Assembly (NCBI RefSeq): GCF_014836875.1
Contig: NZ_JACSQC010000002.1
Location: 140,834 to 204,833 of the forward strand
DNA: 64,000 nucleotides
Direction: 5' to 3'
From: Arthrobacter pullicola
Lineage (GTDB): Bacteria > Actinomycetota > Actinomycetes > Actinomycetales > Micrococcaceae
In this document: piece after piece, positions 7,209-16,602 of the stretch
How the letters are laid out: each line of letters starts with the position of its first letter
Position numbering within the stretch: the stretch's first letter is position 1
Position numbers and translations under genes: made by a program
Notes under the pieces: generated by a model
Databases searched by the model: none
What the model was told of the DNA's origin: nothing
The model's input: the letters and a program-made list of their open reading frames with translations, nothing else

Positions 7209-9331
7209 TGTTCGCCCTGTTTTCCCCCGGCACGGAGCTGAGCCGGTTCCGCCGCGGCACCCTGCCCAAGATCGCCGTCGTCGTGATGCTCTTTATCCCC
7301 CTGATCTACGGCGCACTGTACCTCTGGGCCTTCGATTCACCCGACAAGAACCTGGACGGGCTCTCCGTGGCCCTGGTCAATGAAGATGCCGGGGCTGACC
7401 AGGACGGTGAATTCCTCAACGCCGGCGAGGACCTGACGCAGAAGCTCCTGGACGGCGCGGATCTGGACTGGCACCCGACGGATGCAGCGGACGCCGCTGA
7501 CGGCGTGGAGGACGGCACCTACTACCTCTCGCTGACCATCCCCGAAGACTTTTCCGCCAACGCCGTCTCCGTCGGCACGGACAACCCCGTGCCGGCACGG
7601 CTGAAGGTCGATTACAACGACTCCAACAACTTCCTGGCCGGTGTCCTGGGCAAGCAGGCCATGGCCCAGGTCCAGGCAGCGGTCTCCTCTGAACTTGGCA
7701 ACCAGGTGGCCTCCACCATGCTGGTGGGCCTGAACGACGCCGGAACCGGCCTCCGCGATGCTGCCGACGGCGCCGGGGAACTCAGCACGGGCATCGACTC
7801 GGCTGTCGACGGCGCGGGCCAGCTCGTTGCCGGACTCGGCAGCCTGGCTGACGGTACGCTCACCCTGCAGGACGGCGCCTTCCGCCTCTCCTCCGGCGCC
7901 GGCCAGCTGGCCTCCGGCCTGAGCGAACTGACCGCGGGCACCTCACAGGTGGCCGCCGGCAGCAACGCCCTTTCCGCCGGTGCCGATTCACTGGCCACCG
8001 GAACCTCCACCCTCGCAGCCGGTGCCACCGACGTCGCAAACGGTGCCGCTTCCCTCAATTCCAACCTCGGAACCCTCTCGGACAAGCTGGGTGCAGCCGT
8101 CCCGCAGGTAAAGTCCCTGGACACCGGCGCCGCGCAGGTCTCCACCGGACTGGACCAGGTCGTCTCCGCACTCAAGGCCCAGGACCCCAGCAACCCGCTC
8201 CTGGCCCAGCTCGAGCCGCTGGCCGCGGGCGCACAGCAGGTAGCCGGCGGCACCTCAACCCTTCAGTCGGGGATCGCCGAAGCAGCAGCCGGCGCCGGAC
8301 AGCTCTCCGCCGGCAGCTCCACGCTCTCCAGCGGCGCGGCCCAGGTGGCCGCCGGCGCCCAGTCCGCCGCGGGCGGCGCAGCCGAGCTCTCCGGGGGCGC
8401 AGCAACGCTCGCTTCCGGCGCCGCACAGGTTGATGCCGGTGCGCGCAGCGCCGAAAGCGGCGCCAATGAGCTCGCCGCCGGTGCCAGCACCCTCAGCAGC
8501 GGCACCACTGACCTTGCCTCCGGTGCCGGGGAACTGCTCGACGGCGGCACAGCCCTCTCCGAAGGCGCCGAGCAGCTCTCCGACGGCAGCCATACCCTCG
8601 CTGACGCCCTCGCAGCCGGCGGCCAGGCGCTGCCGGAGGACTCCAGCGACCTGATCGATGCCAAGGCATCCGTCGCGGCGAGCCCGGTGGAACTGGACAC
8701 GGAGTACACCTCGGAGGCTTCCAGCTTCGGTGAAGGTTTTGCCCCCTTCTTCCTGGCCCTGGCAACCTTCGTTGGCGCGCTCATCACCTGGCTGCTCCTG
8801 CGCGCCCTGCCCACCCGGGCACTGGCCGCCGGCGTCTCCGGCTTCCGCGCCGCCGCCACCGGCCTGGTCCCGGCACTGGCGATCGGCCTGGGCCAGGTGC
8901 TCATCATGATGGCAGTACTGGTCTGGGGCCTGGATATCCACCCCGCCTACCTGCTCGGCACCAGCGCGTTCCTGTACCTGACCACGGTGGCGTTCCTTGC
9001 CCTGCAGCAGATGCTGATTATTGTGCTTGGCACTGCGGCCGGCCGGGTCGCCTCCCTGGTCCTGCTGATGCTCCAGCTGAGCTCCTCCGGCGGCACCTAC
9101 CCGGTGGAAACCACCCCCGGGTTCTTCCAGGCGCTGCACCCGTTTATGCCGGCCACGTATGTGGTCAACGGACTGCGGGCCCTGATCACGGGCGGCGTGG
9201 ACGCCCGGATGTGGATCGCCGTCGCCTTCCTGGCCATCCTGACCGCCGCCTGCATAGCAATCAGCGCGCTGAGCGCCGGCCGGCAGCGCATGTGGACGAT
9301 CAAGCGGCTGCATCCGGAGCTGCACATCTAA
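7208..9331 (+). CDS. YhgE/Pip family membrane protein
   Basis: 707 residues. An N-terminal membrane segment lies at about 20-42. A very long extracytoplasmic region follows, in which Gly/Ala/Ser/Leu repeats of about seven residues (pattern GAxxLxxG) run from about residue 180 to 475. Five or six membrane segments close the protein from about 510. This is the YhgE/Pip architecture (Pip is the phage-infection protein of Lactococcus), related to ABC-2 type permeases. In this unit it would be the permease partner of the ATPase-like protein. Drug or lipid efflux is a guess based on the TetR control. Confidence 0.88.
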   Translation: MFALFSPGTELSRFRRGTLPKIAVVVMLFIPLIYGALYLWAFDSPDKNLDGLSVALVNEDAGADQDGEFLNAGEDLTQKLLDGADLDWHPTDAADAADGVEDGTYYLSLTIPEDFSANAVSVGTDNPVPARLKVDYNDSNNFLAGVLGKQAMAQVQAAVSSELGNQVASTMLVGLNDAGTGLRDAADGAGELSTGIDSAVDGAGQLVAGLGSLADGTLTLQDGAFRLSSGAGQLASGLSELTAGTSQVAAGSNALSAGADSLATGTSTLAAGATDVANGAASLNSNLGTLSDKLGAAVPQVKSLDTGAAQVSTGLDQVVSALKAQDPSNPLLAQLEPLAAGAQQVAGGTSTLQSGIAEAAAGAGQLSAGSSTLSSGAAQVAAGAQSAAGGAAELSGGAATLASGAAQVDAGARSAESGANELAAGASTLSSGTTDLASGAGELLDGGTALSEGAEQLSDGSHTLADALAAGGQALPEDSSDLIDAKASVAASPVELDTEYTSEASSFGEGFAPFFLALATFVGALITWLLLRALPTRALAAGVSGFRAAATGLVPALAIGLGQVLIMMAVLVWGLDIHPAYLLGTSAFLYLTTVAFLALQQMLIIVLGTAAGRVASLVLLMLQLSSSGGTYPVETTPGFFQALHPFMPATYVVNGLRALITGGVDARMWIAVAFLAILTAACIAISALSAGRQRMWTIKRLHPELHI

Positions 9332-9380
9332 GATCGATAAAGAACCAACGCACACACGCCCCGTATAAAGGACACCTTGC

Positions 9381-9944
9381 ATGCCACGCGTTTCAGCCAC
9401 CAAGCGGTCAATCCTCGACGCCGCAGTAGAGCTGGCATCCCTGAACGGGATCACCGGCACCACTATGGAGGATGTGGCCGTGCGCGCCGGCGTCGCCAAG
9501 GGCAGCGTTTACTACAACTTCTCCTCCAAGGACAAGCTGTTTGAGCAGCTGCTGCTGGACGGCGTGGGAACCCTGGCGGAAACCCTGCGCGAGGCCAGGG
9601 GGACCAAAACCGGTGCCCCGGCGCTGCGGTCCATGGTGGACGCCATCCTGGAACTCGTCTCTAACAACCAGCCGATGGCCAAGCTGATTGCGGCGGAGAT
9701 CTTCCGGACCGACAGGTCCTGGCAGTCTCCGCTGCAGCTGGTGCGCCGGGAAGCGCTCGCGGAGTTCGTGGCCGTCATCCGGCATGCCCATCCTGACCGG
9801 CCCGATGCGGAGCTGATGGCGGGCACCGTATTCGGCGCAGTCCTGGTGGGCGGCATCGAATGGCTGGTCTTCAGCCCGGACCGCTCGCTTCAGGAGGTCT
9901 CGGATTCGGTGATGTTTATGCTCTCGGGCCAGCTGGCTGACTAG
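9381..9944 (+). CDS. TetR family transcriptional regulator
   Basis: 187 residues. The N-terminal helix-turn-helix spans about residues 7-50 and ends in the typical GSVYYNFSSKDKLFEQLL segment. The C-terminal ligand-binding part is helical and not assignable to a ligand. It lies 49 bp after the YhgE/Pip gene on the same strand. The twin palindromes at 6443-6472 are the obvious target, which would make the unit self-repressed and induced by whatever it exports. Confidence 0.92.
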   Translation: MPRVSATKRSILDAAVELASLNGITGTTMEDVAVRAGVAKGSVYYNFSSKDKLFEQLLLDGVGTLAETLREARGTKTGAPALRSMVDAILELVSNNQPMAKLIAAEIFRTDRSWQSPLQLVRREALAEFVAVIRHAHPDRPDAELMAGTVFGAVLVGGIEWLVFSPDRSLQEVSDSVMFMLSGQLAD

Positions 9945-9969
9945 GACGCTAACGCAGCAGCCCGCAAAG

Positions 9970-10013
9970 AACGACGGCGCCGGTCCCCTGGGAAGGGGGC
10001 CGGCGCCGTCGTT
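9970..10013. terminator. Bidirectional terminator hairpin
   Basis: A 14-bp perfect stem (9970-9983 with 10000-10013) extends by six more pairs including one G-U and closes on a 4-nt loop. It sits between the convergent tetR and GNAT genes. The minus-strand side runs into TTCTTTG; the plus side has no T-run. Confidence 0.75.
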
Positions 10014-10038
10014 ATGGGTACTGCTTATATATGCCGTG

Positions 10039-10944
10039 CTAGCTGCTGAGAATCAGCGTGTCCTTGCCGTCCTGCCGGGCAGCGCCCGAGGCGAGGAGCG
10101 GTTCCAGGACCCGGACCAGCGCGGTCATCGAGTCATCGACTTCCAGCTGCACCGGGTACTGGTAGGCGACCATGGCCAGCAGGGAGGCCACGGCTGCTTC
10201 TGCCTCGGATTCCTCCAAGGTGGTGTCATAGCCCAGCAGCACGTCCGCCGGAGCGTCCGTGCGTTCGGAGGTGTAGCTGACGGCGAACGCGGCGATCCTG
10301 CCGCCCTCGGCCTTCGGCTTGTCCCGCAGCACCACGGCACCGGCGGCACCGGCCGCATCGTTGAGCAGCATCTGCTGCGCCCGGCCAAGGCTCATGTCCG
10401 CGCGGTCCCAGCCGTGCACGGCGTTGTAGAAGTCCGCCACGGCGCGGGTCAGTTCCACGGACCCGGTTGCCGCTTCATCCAGCTGCGGCCCATGATCCTC
10501 GAACACCGGCAGTTTCAGCTTGCCGGGCTCCACAATCACCACGCGGGAGCGCTGGATCGGTTCCAGCCCAGCCGCGGCTGCGAAGGCCGCACCCGGGGTG
10601 CCGGGCTCAACCTTCGCGCGCAGCTTCGTGACGCCCGACGGCGCGTTTTCGGCTTCCTTGCGGAGCATGCCGAGCAGGGTGGAGCCCAAACCGGCGCGGC
10701 GGTTCTCCCGCGCCACTTCGATATACACCCACAGCCGGTCCGGATGCAGGCTGGTCTCGTAGACCACCCCTGCCGCCACCGGCACGCCGTCGTCCTCCGC
10801 CACGATGCAGCGGCTCCACGGCTCGTTGGAGGACGGCCGCAGCACGGCCCTGAAGTGCCCGGCTTCGCCGGTCTCCGGGTCGCCCCAGAGCTGGACCAGC
10901 GCAAGGTCATCGTCCTCGCGCCATTCGCGGAAAGTCAGTGCCAT
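10039..10944 (-). CDS. GNAT family N-acetyltransferase, two-domain
   Basis: 301 residues. The N-terminal half is a GNAT domain (REWREDDDLALVQLW start; acetyl-CoA site around ENRRAGLGSTLLGML, residues 99-113). The C-terminal half resembles a second, poorly conserved GNAT fold, as in mycothiol-synthase-like doubles. The acceptor substrate cannot be told. Its start overlaps the glyS stop by 1 bp (TAATG), so it is translated after glycyl-tRNA synthetase. That may be simple transcriptional convenience. Confidence 0.85.
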   Translation of the reverse strand: MALTFREWREDDDLALVQLWGDPETGEAGHFRAVLRPSSNEPWSRCIVAEDDGVPVAAGVVYETSLHPDRLWVYIEVARENRRAGLGSTLLGMLRKEAENAPSGVTKLRAKVEPGTPGAAFAAAAGLEPIQRSRVVIVEPGKLKLPVFEDHGPQLDEAATGSVELTRAVADFYNAVHGWDRADMSLGRAQQMLLNDAAGAAGAVVLRDKPKAEGGRIAAFAVSYTSERTDAPADVLLGYDTTLEESEAEAAVASLLAMVAYQYPVQLEVDDSMTALVRVLEPLLASGAARQDGKDTLILSS

Positions 10945-12332
10945 TACGCTCCGATCAGCCGTTCGGCCAGGTAGCCCTCGACCTTGTCGAGGCTGACGCG
11001 TTCCTGGGCCATGGAGTCGCGTTCGCGCACGGTCACGGCCTGGTCTTCGAGGGTGTCGAAGTCCACGGTGATGCAGAACGGGGTACCGATCTCGTCCTGG
11101 CGGCGGTAGCGGCGGCCGATCGCGCCGGCGTCGTCGAAGTCGATGTTCCAGTTGCGGCGCAGCTGCGCTGCAAGGTCCTTGGCCTTCGGGGACAGGTCCT
11201 CGTTACGGCTCAGCGGCAGCACCGCGGCCTTGACCGGGGCCAGGCGCGGATCCAGGCGCAGCACGGTGCGCTTGTCCACGCCGCCCTTGGCGTTGGGGGC
11301 CTCGTCCTCGGTGTAGGAGTCCACCAGGAACGCCATGAAGGAACGGGTCAGGCCGGCGGCGGGCTCAATGACGTACGGGGTGAACCGCTCGTTGGTGGCC
11401 TGGTTGAAGTAGCTCAGCTCGGTGCCGGAGTGCTTGGAGTGCGTGCCCAGGTCGAAGTCGGTGCGGTTGGCAATGCCTTCCAGCTCGCCCCACTCGGAGC
11501 CCTGGAAACCGAAGCGGTATTCGACGTCGGTGGTGCCCTTGGAGTAGTGGCTGAGCTTTTCCAGCGGGTGCTCGAACAGGCGCAGGTTCTCCGGCTTGAT
11601 GCCCAGTTCGGTGTACCAGTTCAGGCGGGTTTCAATCCAGTACTTGTGCCACTCTTCATCCGTGCCGGGCTCGACGAAGAACTCCATTTCCATCTGCTCG
11701 AACTCGCGGGTGCGGAAGATGAAGTTGCCCGGCGTGATCTCGTTGCGGAAGCTCTTGCCGATCTGGCCGATGCCGAACGGCGGCTTCTTGCGGGAGGTGG
11801 TGAGCACGTTGTTGAAGTTCACGAAGATGCCCTGCGCGGTTTCCGGACGCAGGTAGTGCATGCCCTCTTCATTGGCGACCGGGCCCAGGAAGGTCTTGAG
11901 CAGGCCGGAGAACTCCTGCGGCTCAGTCCACTGACCCTTGGTGCCGCAGTTGGCGCAGGCGATGTCTGCCAGGCCGTTTTCAGGGGCGCGGCCCTTCTTC
12001 TCTTCGTATTCCTCTTCGAGGTGGTCGGCGCGGTAACGCTTGTGGCAGCTCAGGCACTCGACCAGCGGGTCGGAGAAAACCTCAACGTGGCCGGAGGCTT
12101 CCCAGACGGCGCGCGGGAGGATGACGGCCGAATCCAGGCCGACGACGTCGTCGCGCCCGCGGACCATGGACTGCCACCACTGCTTCTTGATGTTCTCTTT
12201 GAGCTCTACGCCGAGGGGCCCGTAATCCCAGGCGGAACGCGAACCACCGTAGATCTCACCCGACTGGAAGACGAAGCCCCTGCGCTTGGCGAGGGAGATG
12301 ATCGGATCCAGTTTGGATTTGGTCGAAGCCAT
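10944..12332 (-). CDS. glyS: Glycine--tRNA ligase, homodimeric type
   Basis: Charges tRNA-Gly. The 462-residue class II synthetase is of the archaeal/bacterial alpha2 type. It shows the conserved opening [15 protein letters not shown], motif 2 around [19 protein letters not shown], a zinc site (CLSCHKRY and CANCGTKG) and the C-terminal anticodon-binding domain. The ATG at 12330-12332 (MASTKSKL) was chosen because homologues begin there; a longer open frame upstream has no homology-like sequence. The 160 bp before this start hold no other gene. Confidence 0.97.
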   Translation of the reverse strand: MASTKSKLDPIISLAKRRGFVFQSGEIYGGSRSAWDYGPLGVELKENIKKQWWQSMVRGRDDVVGLDSAVILPRAVWEASGHVEVFSDPLVECLSCHKRYRADHLEEEYEEKKGRAPENGLADIACANCGTKGQWTEPQEFSGLLKTFLGPVANEEGMHYLRPETAQGIFVNFNNVLTTSRKKPPFGIGQIGKSFRNEITPGNFIFRTREFEQMEMEFFVEPGTDEEWHKYWIETRLNWYTELGIKPENLRLFEHPLEKLSHYSKGTTDVEYRFGFQGSEWGELEGIANRTDFDLGTHSKHSGTELSYFNQATNERFTPYVIEPAAGLTRSFMAFLVDSYTEDEAPNAKGGVDKRTVLRLDPRLAPVKAAVLPLSRNEDLSPKAKDLAAQLRRNWNIDFDDAGAIGRRYRRQDEIGTPFCITVDFDTLEDQAVTVRERDSMAQERVSLDKVEGYLAERLIGA

Positions 12333-12491
12333 GGAATGGTACCGCCGTTCTTTCGTGTCACGCAGGCCGCTGGGTGCGGTCCGCTTTTGATCCCGTTCCC
12401 CGTCCCTGAAACCCCGGCGGACGTGCGCGGAGAGGGCGGTGAAGGGCAAAACCTATAGATACCAGCTTAAGGTCACGGCAGCGAAAGGGGG

Positions 12492-13478
12492 CTATCGGCG
12501 CGCACGCCGGTGCAGCGGCCGGATGCCGGGCATGTTCCAGGGCAGGGTTGCGACGATGATCGCGGCCAGGGTCAGGGCCGTGCCGAAGACGGTTGCCGCA
12601 ACAACGGTGGAGCCGGGGGCCGGGAAAACCAGGTCCAGCAGGAGCGAGCCGGTCAGCTGTCCACCGATCAGGCCGAGGCTGGTCAGCAGTACACCCAGTG
12701 TCCGCACGAGCATGGCTCCCACACCGATGAAGATGCAGCCCAGCGGACCTCCGAGGTAGTACCACCAGGTGTCCGGCAGGGCATTCCCGGTGCCGGAAGC
12801 GGCGACCTTGATGAGCCAGAGAACCAGCAGCGCCGCAAACCCCGACACGAAGTTCAGCAGGGTCGCGGTGATTGGCGAACCGTAGTGCATCCCGGTGGTC
12901 CCGTTCATCGCCTGCTGGAAACTCATGGCCATGCCCGCACTGAGCGGAAGCAGGACAGCCAGGAGCCACTCCCCCGTTCCTCCGCCGCCGGAAATTTTCG
13001 GGCTGACCGCCCACGCAACGGCAGCGATGGTGAGTACGGCACCGACCACGCGCATCAGCGTCAGCGCCTTCTTCCCGCCCGGCCCGATACCCATGCGGTC
13101 CACCACCAGCCCGGTCAGGGTCTGCCCGGCCACGGTCGCCACCGTAAAGACCGCCACGCCGAGGATGGCGATGGTGAGGGTCTGGGTGAGGACGAACCAC
13201 GCACCGATCAGGCCGGCCAGGACGTAGATCCGGGGGAACCTGCGCTCGCGCAGCGCGGGCACGATCTGCCGGAAGCCCGCCCGTCCGCGCGGCAGGAGCG
13301 CGCTGACCAGGATCATCACAGCCAGGCCCATGCCGAAGTTGACGGCGGCTGCGGCGAGGCCGTCGTCCAGGGCCGTGCCCAGTTCTCCGTTCACCCTGGA
13401 CTGGGCGGGAATGGCCATTCCGGCCAGCAGGGCCAGGGGAAGGCCGACGGCAGCGGGAATGCGGGGGGATTGTGGCAC
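12492..13478 (-). CDS. DMT superfamily transporter, YdcZ (DUF606) duplication
   Basis: A 328-residue membrane protein with about ten hydrophobic segments arranged as two repeats of a five-helix unit (PLALLAGMAIPAQSRVNGEL and LLPLSAGMAMSFQQAMNGTT are equivalent positions). This is the duplicated YdcZ/DUF606 form of small drug/metabolite transporters. The start is GTG. Substrate is unknown. It is divergent from the S4-domain gene, with 86 bp between the starts. Confidence 0.88.
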   Translation of the reverse strand: MPQSPRIPAAVGLPLALLAGMAIPAQSRVNGELGTALDDGLAAAAVNFGMGLAVMILVSALLPRGRAGFRQIVPALRERRFPRIYVLAGLIGAWFVLTQTLTIAILGVAVFTVATVAGQTLTGLVVDRMGIGPGGKKALTLMRVVGAVLTIAAVAWAVSPKISGGGGTGEWLLAVLLPLSAGMAMSFQQAMNGTTGMHYGSPITATLLNFVSGFAALLVLWLIKVAASGTGNALPDTWWYYLGGPLGCIFIGVGAMLVRTLGVLLTSLGLIGGQLTGSLLLDLVFPAPGSTVVAATVFGTALTLAAIIVATLPWNMPGIRPLHRRARR

Positions 13479-13564
13479 CGTTAAACCCTACTCCCGCCGT
13501 GGGGACCTTGATGCCCCGGATTCCGGCGTGCAGGCATGCAGGGGTTTTCCGGCAGAATAGAGCC

Positions 13565-13795
13565 ATGAGCTCAACCGATCCCCAGGACCTCCCCATCCGT
13601 GACGACATGATCCGCCTTGGCCAGGCGCTGAAGCTGGCGAACCTCGCCGAAGACGGCATCGACGCCAAAGAACTGATCGAGAACGGGCTGGTCAAGGTCA
13701 ACGGCGAGATCGAGGAGCGCCGTGGCCGCCAGCTTCATGCCGGCGACACCATCGAAGTGAACGGGCAGGCAGTCCGGATCGCCTCCGGCGGCTAG
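13565..13795 (+). CDS. S4-domain RNA-binding protein (YbcJ-like)
   Basis: 76 residues, almost all S4 domain: IRLGQALKLANLAEDGIDAKELIENG, then LVKVNGEIEERRGRQLHAGD. Proteins of this size and motif bind structured RNA such as rRNA; the exact role is unsettled. The ATG at 13565 was preferred because the S4 motif begins about 15 residues in and the longer upstream frame is unlike the family. Confidence 0.88.
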   Translation: MSSTDPQDLPIRDDMIRLGQALKLANLAEDGIDAKELIENGLVKVNGEIEERRGRQLHAGDTIEVNGQAVRIASGG

Positions 13796-13801
13796 TCCCG
13801 C

Positions 13802-14455
13802 TTAGCGCCGGCCCAGAACCGTGTGCGTCAGGAACTCCTTGACGTGCCCCAGTTCCTGCATGCTGATGCTGTGCCCCATGCCGGCGTAGAGGACCTTCGT
13901 CAGCTTGGTGTACCCGTTGAGCCAGCCGTGGGTGTACTCGACGCGCGCTTCATCAATGACCGGATCTGCCTGGTCCCGGCCCCAGAAGAACGGCACCTTC
14001 AGTTCGGCCAGTTCCTCATCGTGGAAGAAGGCGTTGCCTTCGGCCGGGACCACAAACCCTGAGAGACCGACGACGGCGGCAAATTCCTGGGGCCGGTGCC
14101 GCAGCAGGGTGCTGGCCACGGCCATCCCCATCGAGAAGCCGAGCAGGGTAACGCTGCTGTGCTGGTCCTTGATGCCATCCAGCCAGTCAGAGACGTCCTG
14201 CACAGCGGAAACAACCCGGTCAACCGAGAAGTCCGGCTCATTCATCAGCGGGAACCAGGTGTATCCCGGGCCAAGGGCCACCGGTGCGCGGACCGAGGCG
14301 ACGGTGAACTCGCCGGGCAGGTAGCCGGCAAGGCCCATCAGGTCTTCTTCATTGGCCAGGTATCCGTGGAAGAGGACCAGCAGCGGGGTCCCTGCCCGCT
14401 CCTCCTCCGGCTTCGAGAAGAGCACAACCGGGTTCCAAGGAGTGTTTTCAGTCAT
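13802..14455 (-). CDS. Alpha/beta-hydrolase, phospholipase/carboxylesterase family
   Basis: 217 residues from the ATG at 14455 (MTENTPWNP), which has GGAA four bases upstream; an ATG seven codons earlier is possible. The oxyanion HGYLANEEDL, the nucleophile elbow GFSMGMAVAS (Ser about 115), the acid in DPVIDEARVEY and the His in GMGHSIS give the full catalytic triad. Such enzymes hydrolyse short esters; the natural substrate is unknown. Its 3' end lies 6 bp from the convergent S4 gene. Confidence 0.9.
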   Translation of the reverse strand: MTENTPWNPVVLFSKPEEERAGTPLLVLFHGYLANEEDLMGLAGYLPGEFTVASVRAPVALGPGYTWFPLMNEPDFSVDRVVSAVQDVSDWLDGIKDQHSSVTLLGFSMGMAVASTLLRHRPQEFAAVVGLSGFVVPAEGNAFFHDEELAELKVPFFWGRDQADPVIDEARVEYTHGWLNGYTKLTKVLYAGMGHSISMQELGHVKEFLTHTVLGRR

Positions 14456-14529
14456 GATTTCCATTCTGGCATGCACTTACGCCCAACCTACGGTCGCGTA
14501 GCCAGGCCCCGGACAGCAATCATGGGTAG

Positions 14530-15450
14530 GTGACCCAAAACCTCCAGCACCCTTCGCCGCGCTCCGACCAGGAGAACGGCACCTCTGATCCGGCTCCCGG
14601 GACGCATCCTGACCCGTCTCCGGAGCAGCCCGGCCATCCGTTCAACCGCTACGTCGCGCTTGGCGATTCATTTACCGAAGGCATCGGCGACCCCAGCCCG
14701 GAGAGCCCCGGCGGGCACCGGGGATGGGCGGACCGGGTGGCCGAGGAGCTCGCCCACGGACACAAGGATTTCGCCTACGCCAACCTGGCCATCCGCGGCC
14801 GGCTGCTGAACCAGATCATCGACGAACAGGTGCAGCCGGCCATCGACCTGCACCCCGATCTGATAACCATCTGTGCAGGCGGCAACGACGTGATCCGCCC
14901 CGGCGGTGACCCTGACCGGCTGGCCGAGGAGATGGACCACACCATTACCCGGCTCCGGGAAACCGGCGCCACAGTGGTCCTGTTTACCGGGCCGGACATC
15001 GGCGCCACTCCGGTGCTCGGCAGCGTCCGCGGCCGCGTCGCCATTTACAACGAGAATCTGCGCACCGTCGCGGCCCGCCACGATGCAGTGCTGGCAGATA
15101 TGTGGGCCCTGCGCGAACTTAGCAATCCGCAGATGTGGGCCCCGGACCGGCTGCACTTCTCGCCGCTCGGACACCACACCATCGCAGCCATGGTGCTGGA
15201 CACCCTTGGGGTAGACCACTCCCTGGAGCCCCAGGAGGTCAAGGAACTGACCCACAAGAACTGGCGGACGGCCCGCTCTGAGGACCTGGACTGGGCCCGC
15301 GAATATCTGGTCCCCTGGGTCGTCCGGCGCGTGCGCAAGCGCTCCTCCGGTGACGGAATTTCGGCCAAGCGCCCTGACGCCGGCCCGTTCTTCGGCTCCG
15401 GTATGCCACAGGGTTCCAGCGAGGCGGCCGACACCCTGGGCGAGGTTTAA
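14530..15450 (+). CDS. SGNH/GDSL hydrolase
   Basis: 306 residues. After a 37-residue Pro/Ser-rich start, the four SGNH blocks appear: GDSF (catalytic Ser about 45), the Gly after ANLAIRGR, GGND (Asn), and DRLHFSPLGH (Asp and His). There is no signal peptide, so the enzyme is likely cytoplasmic. A GTG is taken as start; a start nearer the GDSF block cannot be excluded. The C-terminal 70 residues extend past the catalytic fold and are charged. Substrate (an ester or acetylated sugar) is not evident. Confidence 0.88.
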   Translation: MTQNLQHPSPRSDQENGTSDPAPGTHPDPSPEQPGHPFNRYVALGDSFTEGIGDPSPESPGGHRGWADRVAEELAHGHKDFAYANLAIRGRLLNQIIDEQVQPAIDLHPDLITICAGGNDVIRPGGDPDRLAEEMDHTITRLRETGATVVLFTGPDIGATPVLGSVRGRVAIYNENLRTVAARHDAVLADMWALRELSNPQMWAPDRLHFSPLGHHTIAAMVLDTLGVDHSLEPQEVKELTHKNWRTARSEDLDWAREYLVPWVVRRVRKRSSGDGISAKRPDAGPFFGSGMPQGSSEAADTLGEV

Positions 15451-15469
15451 AAGCCGGGCAGGGACTCGG

Positions 15470-16594
15470 CTAGGCGAAGAACCCCTGCTCCAGGACATCC
15501 TTGAGCTGCAGGACATCGGTCAGGAACCCGTCGTGCCCAATCGGCGCGTTGATCAGGTGGACCTGGTGCTCCCCCGGCAGGGCCGCGGCCAGCTCGAAGG
15601 ACTGTTCCGGGAAGTACAACCGGTCAGTGTCGACGGCCGCGATCAGGAACTCTGAATCCGTGCCAGAGAGGGCGTCAGTGAGGCTGCCCCTGCCACGGGT
15701 GACGTCGTGGCTCATCAGTGCCTCGGTGAGGATGACGTAGCTGTTGGCATCGAACCTGCCGGCGAGTTTCTGCGCCTGATGATCCAGGTAGCTTTCCACC
15801 TGGTACCGGCCCCGCTGGGCCGGCAGTGCCCCTGCCAGCGGATCCTCCCCCGGCTGCGGTGTCCTGCCGAACCGGTACTGGAGTTCGGCTTCGGACCGGT
15901 AGGTGATGTGGGCAATCCGGCGGGCCAGGCCCAGGCCTGCCAGCGGTGCCCGTCCGTTGTAATAGTCACCGCCGTTGAAATCAGGGTCCAGCCGGATCGC
16001 GGAGACCTGCGCCTGGGCGAATGCAATCTGCTCCCCGGTGCTGGCTGCCGTGGCAGCGATGACGGCGCACCGGGCAACCCGGGACGGTTCGGTCACAGCC
16101 CATTCCAGCGCCCGCGCGCCACCGAGCGATCCGCCCAGCACCGCGTGCCAGCGGGCTATGCCCAGCTGGTCGGCCAGCCGGGCTTCGGCCCGCACCGAGT
16201 CCCGGATGGTGACGAACGGGAACCGCGATCCCCAGGGAAGTCCATCGGGATCGGCGGAAGCCGGTCCGGTGGAGCCGTAGCAGCCGCCGACCATATTGAT
16301 CGACACTACGAAGAAGCGGTTGGTGTCCAGGGTGCGCCCCGGGCCAACGAGCACGTCCCACCAGCCCGGTTCATCCGTGTTTCCCTGGGCGACGTGTGTG
16401 CTTCCGGTCAGGGCATGCGGGATGAGGACGGCGTTGGATGCGTCGGCGTTGAGCTGCCCCCAGGTTTCATACCCCAGAACCACATCCGGCAGAATGCCGC
16501 CGGTCTCCAGCTCCAGGGTCCCGATGGAGGCGTACTGCAGCACCCCGTCGATGGTGCTGACGGGGTGCTGCGGTGCGGGGGGATACGTTGTCAC
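15470..16594 (-). CDS. metX: Homoserine O-acetyltransferase MetX
   Basis: Acetylates homoserine with acetyl-CoA for methionine synthesis. The 374-residue alpha/beta-hydrolase-fold protein shows PHALTGSTH, the nucleophile motif GGSLGGARALEW, MVGGCYGSTGP and the C-terminal acid and His (INAPIGHDGFLTD). It starts with GTG 8 bp after metY, so metY-metX form one operon below the SAM riboswitch. The two enzymes act in sequence: MetX makes O-acetylhomoserine and MetY sulfhydrylates it. Confidence 0.96.
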   Translation of the reverse strand: MTTYPPAPQHPVSTIDGVLQYASIGTLELETGGILPDVVLGYETWGQLNADASNAVLIPHALTGSTHVAQGNTDEPGWWDVLVGPGRTLDTNRFFVVSINMVGGCYGSTGPASADPDGLPWGSRFPFVTIRDSVRAEARLADQLGIARWHAVLGGSLGGARALEWAVTEPSRVARCAVIAATAASTGEQIAFAQAQVSAIRLDPDFNGGDYYNGRAPLAGLGLARRIAHITYRSEAELQYRFGRTPQPGEDPLAGALPAQRGRYQVESYLDHQAQKLAGRFDANSYVILTEALMSHDVTRGRGSLTDALSGTDSEFLIAAVDTDRLYFPEQSFELAAALPGEHQVHLINAPIGHDGFLTDVLQLKDVLEQGFFA

Positions 16595-16602
16595 GCTTTA
16601 GT

